This document shows, in pieces, positions 8,362-15,185 of a stretch of 38,007 bases of DNA; the stretch's first letter is position 1; every line of letters begins with the position of its first letter. The notes under the pieces were generated by a model, which had not been told where the DNA came from, did not search any database, and was given only the letters and a program-made list of their open reading frames with translations. The DNA is from Gemmatimonadota bacterium (lineage in GTDB: Bacteria > Latescibacterota > UBA2968), in NCBI GenBank assembly GCA_002727195.1, contig PBWH01000016.1, positions 10,316 through 48,322 on the forward strand, read 5' to 3'. Both the position numbers and the translations under genes were made by a program.

Positions 8362-8808
8362 ATGAAGATTCTGGTCCTACAAGGCCCGAACATCAACATG
8401 CTCGGGAGGAGAAAGGCCGCACACTACGGCACCGTGACGATGGACGAGATCCACGAGCAGATGGCTGAGCGCGCGAAGGACCTCGGTTGTGAGGTCACAT
8501 TCTTTCAATCCAACCATCAGGGCAGCCTGGTCGACGAGGTTCAGGAAAGACGTCAAGATGTTGATGGCATCATCCTGAACCCTGCCGGGCTGACTGGAGT
8601 CGGCTACTCCCTTCGCGACGCTGTCGAGGACAGCGATCTACCGATGGTCGAGGTTCACCTGTCGAATATCCACGCCCGGGAGGAGTTCAGACGACACTCT
8701 TGCTTCTCTGCCATTGCTGTCGCCCTGGTTGCCGGGTTTCGCTGGAGAGGGTATATCGCTGCCCTGGAGATGCTGGTGGCAACGATTCGGGAGGCGGATA
8801 AAGGCTAG
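8362..8808 (+). CDS. aroQ: Type II 3-dehydroquinate dehydratase, divergent
   Basis: AroQ converts 3-dehydroquinate to 3-dehydroshikimate in the shikimate pathway. The 148-residue protein has the family length and landmarks: GPNINMLGRR (8-17; GPNLNLLG is usual), the catalytic tyrosine Y22 in HYG, N73 in LNPAG, the catalytic histidine H99 in VEVHLSN and R110 in AREEFRRHS. One substrate-binding residue is changed: the usual THTS after NPG reads TGVG, so the histidine six residues after N73 is a glycine (G79). The enzyme may be weak or act on a related substrate. The ATG at 8362 lies three bases after accD. Confidence 0.85.
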   Translation: MKILVLQGPNINMLGRRKAAHYGTVTMDEIHEQMAERAKDLGCEVTFFQSNHQGSLVDEVQERRQDVDGIILNPAGLTGVGYSLRDAVEDSDLPMVEVHLSNIHAREEFRRHSCFSAIAVALVAGFRWRGYIAALEMLVATIREADKG

Positions 8809-8832
8809 GCAGAGCGGATCTAGTATGAGAGG

Positions 8833-8868
8833 AAGGGCCTCGCGGGTAAGGTTTCTGCGAGGCCTTTT
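8833..8868 (+). terminator. Rho-independent terminator of accD-aroQ
   Basis: GGCCTCGC (8836-8843) pairs with GCGAGGCC (8857-8864) across a 13-base loop; flanking AAG/TTT extends the stem, and TTTT follows. The TAA stop of the convergent gene begins inside this element (8867-8869). Confidence 0.85.
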
Positions 8869-9541
8869 ACGTGTACAAGCGGCTTTCGTCGAGGAAGGGT
8901 AGGATCACGGGAGGTACCGCATCTGAGACGTCACTGCCAGTTGCGAGCCGCTCTCGGACGGCCGATGAAGAGACATCCGCGAATCGAGGAGGTAGTGCGA
9001 CGGGATGGATCCTATAACTGAAGCTCGCTTGCGGCGGCTGTGCCAGGTAGTCGGCCAACTCGTCAACGTCGACATCGGCTCGGTTGGCCACGGCGATCTC
9101 TGCCTGGGAGAACAACGCTTCCAGATCGCTCATCATGTCTTCGTAGTAATTCTCGTCAAACAGGCGAACCAAGGTGTCGTATCCAATGGCGAAGATGGGG
9201 TGCAGGCCAGGTGACAGCTCGCGAATGGCAACCGCCTTGTCGATGAACCTTGCGTGGCTGCACCCGGTAATTCCCACGTGGTCGTGTCCTTGGGCCATCA
9301 ACTCGAGCATGAACAAACGCTGGCCGAGATCGGCACTCGTTACGGTTTTGTCGACATTGGCGACCGACAGCTGTAGAAGTATGGATGAGGCATTGGCGGC
9401 TTCGGCCGCTGACTCAGCGAGGGCCCTGTGGGCGAGGGTGGGGGGGTTGAAGGAAGCGTCGAGAATCAGAGACCTGCCCGATTGGTTCGGCTCACGAATA
9501 AACACGGCCTTCGGGGAGGCGAGCGGATCGAGGTCAGACAT
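8867..9541 (-). CDS. NadD/NMNAT-like nucleotidyltransferase
   Basis: A 224-residue protein of the HIGH-type nucleotidyltransferase superfamily, which transfers AMP or CMP from a nucleotide to a phosphorylated acceptor. ILDASFNPPTLAH (residues 26-38) is the phosphate-binding loop, with T35-L36-A37-H38 as the (H/T)xGH motif, its glycine replaced by alanine. SSSAVRERL near the C-terminus fits the ISSTxIR motif. The middle part, with GYDTLVRLFDENYYEDM, looks more like the eukaryotic Pof1/NMN adenylyltransferase-like branch than bacterial NadD; this is recollection of family patterns. The ATG at 9541 is used; a GTG at 9586 (15 codons earlier) is possible. The open frame extends further, but that part lies opposite the divergent gene. 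Confidence 0.7.
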   Translation of the reverse strand: MSDLDPLASPKAVFIREPNQSGRSLILDASFNPPTLAHRALAESAAEAANASSILLQLSVANVDKTVTSADLGQRLFMLELMAQGHDHVGITGCSHARFIDKAVAIRELSPGLHPIFAIGYDTLVRLFDENYYEDMMSDLEALFSQAEIAVANRADVDVDELADYLAQPPQASFSYRIHPVALPPRFADVSSSAVRERLATGSDVSDAVPPVILPFLDESRLYT

Positions 9542-9580
9542 CCGAGTTCGGAGCCGGTCGATTCTATCTGCGTCTGCAAT

Positions 9581-9639
9581 GGTCACACGCCTATGGTAGG
9601 CGTGACCGTTGCTACGGTCAATCATTCTGGGTTGACCGT
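9581..9639. promoter_or_regulatory. Cluster of four GGTCA/TGACC half-sites between divergent genes
   Basis: Half-sites alternate in direction: GGTCA 9581-9585, TGACC 9603-9607, GGTCA 9616-9620, TGACC 9633-9637. They form overlapping perfect dyads: CACGCCTA (9584 on) with TAGGCGTG around TGG; TGACCGT (9603-9609), TGCT, ACGGTCA (9614-9620); and ACGGTCAA (9614-9621), N10, TTGACCGT (9632-9639). This is most likely a compound operator for the divergent isomerase gene, the nucleotidyltransferase gene, or both. GntR-type regulators use GGTC/GACC half-sites, but no such regulator is in the window. Confidence 0.6.
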
Positions 9640-9701
9640 GCTGGAGGTGCGGTGTATGGTGAATAGGGTCCGAGAAATTCACCCAATAGAGAGGCGAGAT
9701 C

Positions 9702-10571
9702 ATGCACGTTGGAATGAGAATGCCGCCGATGGCCAGGGAAATCGGTGTGGAGTCGACGATCGCGTGGGCGGGGGAAAGCGGGTTCGGGTCGGTCGATCTT
9801 CCCGAGGCGACTCCTGACCTGAGCAGGGCTTGCAGGGTATCTGGAGTCGGGATCGGGACGGTGGACTGGGGGGTCGGTGGCGATCTCCTAAGCAAGGACA
9901 CGGCGAAGCGTCGTAAGGCAGCAACGGCCATGAAGAAGCGCATCCGGGACACGGCCAAGCACGGGAACAACGTGGTCTTTCTGTGCCTGTCACCAGACGA
10001 TCGCACGCAGAATCGGGCCGATACGTTCGACATCCTGAAGAAGGTATATCCAGGTATTCTCGCGCAGGCGGAGAAGTCTGGCGTCCACCTGGCTATCGAA
10101 CCCTATCCCGGACCTGCCCCCAACTACCCGTTCCTGGGATGCACGCCTGAGACGCTGAGAGGCGTGTTCGAGGCTGTACCATCCCCGAACTTCGGCATCT
10201 GTTACGACCCCTCGCACTTTGTACGGATCGGGGTCGATTACAAGCGCCTGCTAATGGAATTCGGCGATCGCGTCAAGCACGTGCACGCGAAGGATACCGA
10301 AATCCTGGAAGACGGCGTGTACGAGTTCGGAAGGCTGGGGCAGAGCTTCGGCCAACGATACAGTTACGGGGAAGGGTGGTGGCGATACTGCATCCCGGGG
10401 TGGGGTGATGTCGACTGGCATTGGGTGGTCGCGCGGCTGGAGGAACTGGGATACGAAGGACCCCTTGCGATCGAACTCGAGGACCACCGCTATAGCGGGA
10501 GTCCAGAGCTCAACAAGGAGGGCTTACTCGCGGCGAAGGGATACCTGGAGACAATCCTCCGACCACAATAA
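9702..10571 (+). CDS. Sugar phosphate isomerase/epimerase (xylose isomerase-like TIM barrel)
   Basis: A 289-residue AP-endonuclease-2/xylose-isomerase-like TIM barrel. These enzymes interconvert keto- and aldo-sugars or epimers using a divalent metal in the cytosol. Probable metal ligands lie in the expected order: E133 in AIEPYP, D169 and H172 in CYDPSH, H195 in HVHAKD and E258 in AIELED. ATG 9702 has a strong ribosome site, AGAGAGGCGAG, just upstream. The substrate is unknown; related genes in such genomes accompany sugar dehydrogenases, but here the neighbour is a divergent nucleotidyltransferase. The upstream half-site cluster points to tight regulation, perhaps by the sugar. A long imperfect hairpin lies downstream. 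Confidence 0.85.
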   Translation: MHVGMRMPPMAREIGVESTIAWAGESGFGSVDLPEATPDLSRACRVSGVGIGTVDWGVGGDLLSKDTAKRRKAATAMKKRIRDTAKHGNNVVFLCLSPDDRTQNRADTFDILKKVYPGILAQAEKSGVHLAIEPYPGPAPNYPFLGCTPETLRGVFEAVPSPNFGICYDPSHFVRIGVDYKRLLMEFGDRVKHVHAKDTEILEDGVYEFGRLGQSFGQRYSYGEGWWRYCIPGWGDVDWHWVVARLEELGYEGPLAIELEDHRYSGSPELNKEGLLAAKGYLETILRPQ

Positions 10572-10605
10572 AAAAGTGGCCGAGCATCCGGAGAGATGCC
10601 CGTTC

Positions 10606-10662
10606 GTCTGACTGCCCTGAACAGGCCTGCCCCGGTCCCGTTATTAGTTGGGGCAGTCAGAC
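10606..10662. terminator. Long hairpin downstream of the isomerase gene
   Basis: GTCTGACTGCCC (10606-10617) is a perfect 12-base inverted repeat of GGGCAGTCAGAC (10651-10662), with a 33-base loop and TTTCCTT after it. A small GCATC/GATGC hairpin (10584-10599) precedes it. It may end transcription of the isomerase gene, although the loop is long for an ordinary terminator. Confidence 0.5.
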
Positions 10663-10667
10663 TTTCC

Positions 10668-11910
10668 TTATATGGCTTGGCTGTATCGAATCGGGTCGAG
10701 AGCGTGCTCGTAGGTGTGACCAATCAGTTTCCGATCCCTGCGAAGCGTTTCCTTGCTGTTCCCGAGCCTGCAGAAAATGTTCCGCGCCTCTCTCCGGGCT
10801 CCCTCTGCTAGTTCAGGCTTGGTGACAGCGGCCCAGTCTCTCCGATGTCTGCCAACGTCTTTGCCCTCATCCTCATCCTCGAGCGCGTCCGAAATCTCCA
10901 GCACGTCGTCGAACAGAGATTTCGCGTCTTCGCTGTTGCCGTGTTTCCTGGCGTATACCCAGGCGACTCCGGTGGCCTTTCTCCGGGAACGCATCTCACC
11001 GCGGCTCTGTGCCTGCCGGACTACCTCCTGGGAGGCCGCTCGGGCCTTCCTGTGTGATCCAGACGTCAGGTATGCGTCAGTTAGTTTGGAAAGGCCCTTG
11101 AGGTCGTGGATCTCATCGAGGTGAACGGACAAGCCGGACTCGGCAAGGTGGCTGGCGATTCGGTGGCTTCACGCGGCGCGTTCGGTTTGGGTGGCGCCGT
11201 CGCGGACTGCTTTCAGGAACCCTCGGGAGGCGATCGGCTCGAGCTTTGTCTCGCTGGTGCTGAGGACGGGGAAGACGTCTTTGATCTCGTCGCGCGCTTC
11301 GTTGTAATTCTGACGATCCAAGCCAGTCAGGCGAAGCAGCGTGCCGAGGTCGAAATGACCGGCAGCGATGGCGATTCCCTTCAGCAGGCTGGATGCTCCG
11401 GATGAGAACTCGAGCACTCGCTGAGCGGCCTGCGCCTGCACATTGTCAGGCAATCCATCCCTCGAGGGATTCGTTGGTGGCGGCGATGATCCGCGCATTC
11501 GTCGGTATCTCTTCGACACCGCCGAGTCTGTAGATCACTCGGTTCTCGAGGACTGTCAGAAACTTGGCCTGGAGCTCGAGGGGGAGAAGACCCACCTCGT
11601 CCAGGAAGAGCGTTTCACCCTCGGCGAGTTCGAAGAGGCCCTTCTTGTCGATCTTGGCGTCGGTGAAGGCACCCTTCTGGTAACCGAAGAGCTCTGCCTC
11701 GATAAGGTTTTTGGGAATCGCGGCGCAGTTGACGGGAACAAACGGTCTATCTGGAGGGCGCCCCGGCGGTGAATCTCTCGGGCCACGACCTCTTTGCTTG
11801 TCCCGCTCTCACCCGCAAGGAGGACGATGGAGGGGGGCTCCGCTACCAGGTCTATCAGGGTAACCACGGTCTAGAACGCCGGGTTTTCGCCGATGATCCG
11901 GGGCTGGTCG
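10668..11910 (-). pseudogene. Decayed AAA+ (sigma-54-activator-like)/TPR regulator
   Basis: Remains of one long regulator are spread over two frames. From its 5' side: RIIGENPAF, then an in-frame TAG (11873-11871), then a Walker A-like GESGTSKE, normally GESGTGKE. A one-base deletion near 11740-11746 shifts the frame; the other frame continues with [21 protein letters not shown] and the Walker B-like TLFLDEVG up to AATNESLEG, ending at TGA (11448-11446). The rest of the AAA+ domain is missing. A third part, in another frame, runs from about 11460 to 10668 with a TGA at 11171-11169; it resembles the helical and TPR region that follows ATPase domains in large regulators (SHRIASHLAESG, then TPR-like helices). 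GAFTDA in place of GAFTGA suggests the ancestor did not contact sigma-54. At least four lesions make it non-functional. Confidence 0.8.
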
Positions 11911-11960
11911 TTCTGTTCGGGCCTGGGGGAGCGGAGTCGGGGGATGACGGAACTGGTTCT

Positions 11961-11984
11961 GGCGGCCTTTCGTTCATGGCCGCC
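11961..11984 (-). terminator. Hairpin just after sucD
   Basis: GGCGGCC (11961-11967) and GGCCGCC (11978-11984) form a perfect 7-bp GC stem with a 10-base loop, ten bases past the sucD stop. No T-run follows on the minus strand, so it may stabilise the 3' end rather than terminate alone. Confidence 0.4.
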
Positions 11985-11993
11985 CTGGGAACT

Positions 11994-12866
11994 CTAGCTC
12001 TTCAGGGTGGCGACGACGGCGGCGCCGATGTCGGCCGGGCTCTTGGTAACTTGGATTCCTGCGGCCTCGAGGGCAGCCATTTTCTCGTCTGCAGTGCCCT
12101 TGCCGCCGGAGATAATGGCACCGGCGTGACCCATCCGACGCCCAGGAGGAGCTGTCTGTCCGGCGATAAAGCTGACGACGGGTTTGTTGAACTCGGCTTT
12201 GATGTAGTCGGCGGCCTCTTCTTCCGCCGTGCCTCCGATCTCTCCGATCATGACGACGGCTTCCGTCTGATCGTCATCTTTGAACAGCTTGAGGCAGTCG
12301 ATGAAGTTGGTCCCATTCACGGGATCGCCACCGATGCCCACGCACGTCGACTGGCCAAGCTTTACGTGACTGAGCTGGTGGACCGCCTCGTAGGTCAGCG
12401 TGCCGCTTCGGGAGATGACACCGATGCTGCCTGACTGATGGATCGATCCGGGCATGATCCCGATTTTGCAACCGCCCGGCGTGATGACGCCAGGACAGTT
12501 CGGCCCAACCAGGCGGGTGGATCTTGTTGAGAGATAGTGCTTTGCACGAACCATCTGGAGTACCGGAATATATTCGCTGATGCACACCACGAGTCCGATT
12601 CCGGCATCAGCCGCTTCGATGATGGCGTCGGCGGCAAACGCTCCAGGGACGAAGATCACCGATGCGTCAGCGCCTGTCTCCTTGACGGCGTCTGCAACCG
12701 TGTTGAACACGGGCACGCCTTCGTATGTCTGGCCACCTTTCCCCGGCGTGACGCCGCCCACAACCTGCGTGCCGTATTCCTGCATCTGTTGGGTATGGAA
12801 CCTACCTTCGCCTCCCGTGATCCCCTGCACGATGACCTTTGTGCCCGCGTCGATGAGTATGCTCAT
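11994..12866 (-). CDS. sucD: Succinate--CoA ligase [ADP-forming] subunit alpha
   Basis: SucD, with SucC, makes ATP or GTP from succinyl-CoA in the TCA cycle; the alpha subunit binds CoA and carries the phosphohistidine. The 290-residue protein has the family length. The CoA-binding Rossmann domain starts with [15 protein letters not shown] (residues 11-25), and the ligase domain contains the active histidine H247 in [15 protein letters not shown] and [15 protein letters not shown] are also typical. ATG 12866 is preceded by GGAGGAAGG. The usual partner sucC is not adjacent: upstream, 24 bases away, is rpiA, and downstream is a pseudogene. The beta subunit must be encoded elsewhere. Confidence 0.96.
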   Translation of the reverse strand: MSILIDAGTKVIVQGITGGEGRFHTQQMQEYGTQVVGGVTPGKGGQTYEGVPVFNTVADAVKETGADASVIFVPGAFAADAIIEAADAGIGLVVCISEYIPVLQMVRAKHYLSTRSTRLVGPNCPGVITPGGCKIGIMPGSIHQSGSIGVISRSGTLTYEAVHQLSHVKLGQSTCVGIGGDPVNGTNFIDCLKLFKDDDQTEAVVMIGEIGGTAEEEAADYIKAEFNKPVVSFIAGQTAPPGRRMGHAGAIISGGKGTADEKMAALEAAGIQVTKSPADIGAAVVATLKS

Positions 12867-12890
12867 CCTTCCTCCGTCCCGTTTACCTGG

Positions 12891-13571
12891 CTAGTTGTTC
12901 CTGGTCCGTTCCTCAACCGTCCCGTCAGCCTGTCCGATGATGATTCGATCTGTCAGTCCCACAAAGAGGCCGCATTCCACGACACCCGGGATGTTCCTAA
13001 GTGCTCGCTCCAATCCGGATGGGTCCTCAATCGCGCCGAAGGGGCAGTCCAGTATGTGATTTCCGTTGTCGGTCACGAATGCGGTCCCGTTATCCGTTCT
13101 CAGTATGGGGTCGCACCCCAATGCCCCGATATGGCCCGAAGTGGCGTGCCTGCCGAAGGGGGTGACTTCCACAGGCAGGTCGAAAGCGCCTAACACGGCT
13201 TTGTCCTTGGTTGGGTCAGCAACGATGATTTGAGTCTCCGTTGCACGGGCGACGATCTTTTCTCGCAGGAGCGCCCCACCGCCGCCCTTGATCAGGTTGA
13301 ATCCGGGGTCAAGCTCGTCCGCTCCGTCTATCGTAACGTCTATTCTGCTGACCTCGCTGAAATCCGTCAGGGGGATCCCTCCTTCTCGGGCAAGCTTATC
13401 AGATGCCTCTGAGGTCGGGATTCCCTTTATGCTCAAGCCCTCCTTGACCCGCTCCGCTAGCCGGACGATCGCGAAATAGGCCGTCGAACCAGTACCGAGT
13501 CCAACGATGTGACCGTCGTCTACGTATTCTGCAGCCCTTTCGCCGGCCAGTTGCTTCGGATTCTCGCTCAT
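12891..13571 (-). CDS. rpiA: Ribose-5-phosphate isomerase A
   Basis: RpiA interconverts ribose 5-phosphate and ribulose 5-phosphate in the non-oxidative pentose phosphate pathway. The 226-residue protein matches the family length (about 220-230). Motifs in order: GLGTGSTAYF near residue 24 (phosphate binding), IDGADELD (catalytic aspartates and glutamate) near residue 80, and KGGGGALLREKI (catalytic lysine/glutamate loop) near residue 93. ATG 13571 is chosen over an in-frame start 17 codons earlier because it has AAAGGGA at a good distance and gives the normal N-terminus (SENPKQLAGERAAEYV). It is followed after 24 bases by sucD and probably cotranscribed with it. A TTGCTC-N17-TATCTT match upstream is a weak promoter candidate. 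Confidence 0.96.
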   Translation of the reverse strand: MSENPKQLAGERAAEYVDDGHIVGLGTGSTAYFAIVRLAERVKEGLSIKGIPTSEASDKLAREGGIPLTDFSEVSRIDVTIDGADELDPGFNLIKGGGGALLREKIVARATETQIIVADPTKDKAVLGAFDLPVEVTPFGRHATSGHIGALGCDPILRTDNGTAFVTDNGNHILDCPFGAIEDPSGLERALRNIPGVVECGLFVGLTDRIIIGQADGTVEERTRNN

Positions 13572-13637
13572 GGGTTCCCTTTCAACGGGTGGGAAGATAT
13601 GCCCGGGCCGTCTTGCGAGCAACGAGAATCCCTATGG

Positions 13638-13667
13638 TTGCGGGGCCTCCTGGAGAGGGGCTATCAT
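13638..13667 (+). promoter_or_regulatory. Candidate promoter of the HTH-MBL gene
   Basis: TTGCGG (13638-13643) and TATCAT (13662-13667) are 18 bases apart, with a 5/6 match in the -10 box. The leader to the ATG at 13709 would be about 35 bases. The -35 box is only half conserved. Confidence 0.35.
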
Positions 13668-13708
13668 GTCCACCGACCGACAATCTTGGACCGATATGGG
13701 AGGTGAGG

Positions 13709-14542
13709 ATGGCATACTCGACTCTGGAGGACTTTTTCGGGGATATCGTCGGGAAGGCGATGCGCGGACTCGGGATCGGTGCTGATGAGGTAGCGGCTGC
13801 GTCAGGCCTTTCCCCTTCAGATATCTCGAGGATCATGTCCTACGACTTGATCCCGGACGATGAGACGATCGGAAAGATCGCAGTCGCGCTTGACCTGGAT
13901 GGTCCCAAACTCATTCGCGTTGCCAAAGGGTGGTTGCCAGATGGGGGAAATGACCCGTTCTCGAATGAGCGGATTTCGGTCGACAGGATCATCCTGAGCG
14001 CGGGGATGGAGGTCAATGCCTACGTGATGAAGTGTCTGGAGACGGGGGAGGGGGCGTTGGTCGATGCCGGGGGTGAGCCGGATCGCATCGCTGCCCTGAT
14101 CGAGCAGCTGTCCGTGAACATCACTTACATCCTGGTTACCCACGGTCACGGTGATCACGTGGGTGCTGTGAAGGAGATGAAGCGGAGAACGGGGGCAAAG
14201 GTCTACTGCTCGGCGGAGGATTCAGGGATGCTCGGGGGCGTCGATGAAACGGTTTCTGACGGGTGGTCTGACGAGGTCGGGAACGTTCGGGTGGTAGCGC
14301 ACGCGCTGCCAGGGCATACAGTTGGTGGGATTGGCTACTACTCAGAAGGGGCGCTCTTCTCGGGGGACGCACTGTTCGCGGCCTCTCTGGGGGGCACGCG
14401 GAGCAAACCGGCTTATACAGGGCAAATCGAGAAGGTGAGGGGACGGGTTCTGGCGTTGCCGACCGATACCAAGATATTCCCTGGACACGGGCCAATCACG
14501 ACGGTGGGTCAGGAGTTGGAGAACAACCCCTGCTTCGTCTAG
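13709..14542 (+). CDS. Helix-turn-helix domain fused to a metallo-beta-lactamase-fold hydrolase
   Basis: A 277-residue fusion. Residues 15-75 have the five-helix layout of a Cro/CI (XRE) helix-turn-helix: ADEVAAASGLSPSDISRIM is the recognition region, and ETIGKIAVALDL the closing helices. Residues 88-270 form a metallo-beta-lactamase fold of the glyoxalase II type with all zinc ligands: THGHGDH (H145, H147, D149, H150), H203 in LPGHT, D220 in FSGDALF and H260 in FPGHGP. The hydrolase is therefore probably active, perhaps on a thioester or lactone. The ATG at 13709 follows an excellent ribosome site (GGGAGGTGAGG); the open frame upstream is not used. It diverges from rpiA. It may sense a small molecule by hydrolysing it while bound to DNA, but this is inference; the HTH could also be only a protein-contact domain. 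Confidence 0.85.
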   Translation: MAYSTLEDFFGDIVGKAMRGLGIGADEVAAASGLSPSDISRIMSYDLIPDDETIGKIAVALDLDGPKLIRVAKGWLPDGGNDPFSNERISVDRIILSAGMEVNAYVMKCLETGEGALVDAGGEPDRIAALIEQLSVNITYILVTHGHGDHVGAVKEMKRRTGAKVYCSAEDSGMLGGVDETVSDGWSDEVGNVRVVAHALPGHTVGGIGYYSEGALFSGDALFAASLGGTRSKPAYTGQIEKVRGRVLALPTDTKIFPGHGPITTVGQELENNPCFV

Positions 14543-14553
14543 ATACGGGGGAA

Positions 14554-14856
14554 CTACTCTTCGGGGGGGCCGTCGGGGTAGGCGATCAGGGAGACCTCTT
14601 CCTCGGACAGACGTATCGTTTCGCCCTGATCCTCGAACAGGGCGTCAAACGGGTCTGAGCCGTTCTCGCCACCCAGATTCGACAACTCAACCCAGCGGCC
14701 AAGTGCGCCGCAAACCTCGTCTACGGTCGACTTGCGGGCTTCTAGCCTCCGGAGGAGCTTCCGGAGTTGCTCGATTTCCAATTCGAGTTCTCTTGCTTCC
14801 TGCTCTGCTGCAGAAAGTGCCTCTGAATAGAGGATATCGTTTTTCTTTTCTGACAT
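14554..14856 (-). CDS. Small coiled-coil protein of unknown function
   Basis: A 100-residue acidic protein that I do not recognise. Residues 10-50 form a strongly predicted coiled coil with heptads of leucine, glutamate and arginine (LELEIEQLRKLLRRLEARK). The C-terminal part is acidic and probably disordered, ending in PDGPPEE. A GGAG lies five bases before the ATG at 14856. There is no signal peptide or membrane segment, so it is likely cytosolic and may dimerise. It converges on the metallo-beta-lactamase gene, with only 11 bases between the stops and no terminator visible there. Confidence 0.65.
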   Translation of the reverse strand: MSEKKNDILYSEALSAAEQEARELELEIEQLRKLLRRLEARKSTVDEVCGALGRWVELSNLGGENGSDPFDALFEDQGETIRLSEEEVSLIAYPDGPPEE

Positions 14857-15185
14857 AAGGTCTCCGTCTAAAGCTCGTAAACGTTAGTCGGGGAGCCCTT
14901 CGGAGTCAAGGATCATTTGGCCAGAGAGAGCGGTTGCTCGCTGGGTCTAATCGATGCAACTTTTGGCCGGGTCGCGATTTAAATAACATGGCCCTCATGC
15001 TGCGCTGACGAGAGATCCGCCGAATTCTACGACTGTCCTCGTAGCCACCCGAATGCCAAGTTGTAAGTATCCCTTTTATTACCAGTGCATTGCGACCAGC
15101 GAAATACCTTACCAATACGTCTGCAAGATAATCGAATCCGAGTGCTGTGTGGGCGGCACTGGACGGTAACTCACAGGAGTATCCC
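14857..15185. other. Intergenic region before the protease-propeller-barrel gene
   Basis: The 329 bases hold no convincing gene; an open frame on the minus strand here lacks coding character. Seen: a GAGC-GGTT-GCTC hairpin near 14926-14940, a perfect dyad CTACGA (15027-15032), N6, TCGTAG (15039-15044), and GATAAT at 15127-15132 that could be a -10 box for the gene at 15186, though no good -35 is placed before it. Confidence 0.45.

Noticed and set aside
11769..12434. A 221-codon open frame on the plus strand
   Set aside because: It overlaps sucD and the pseudogene on the opposite strand and has no ribosome site or motifs.
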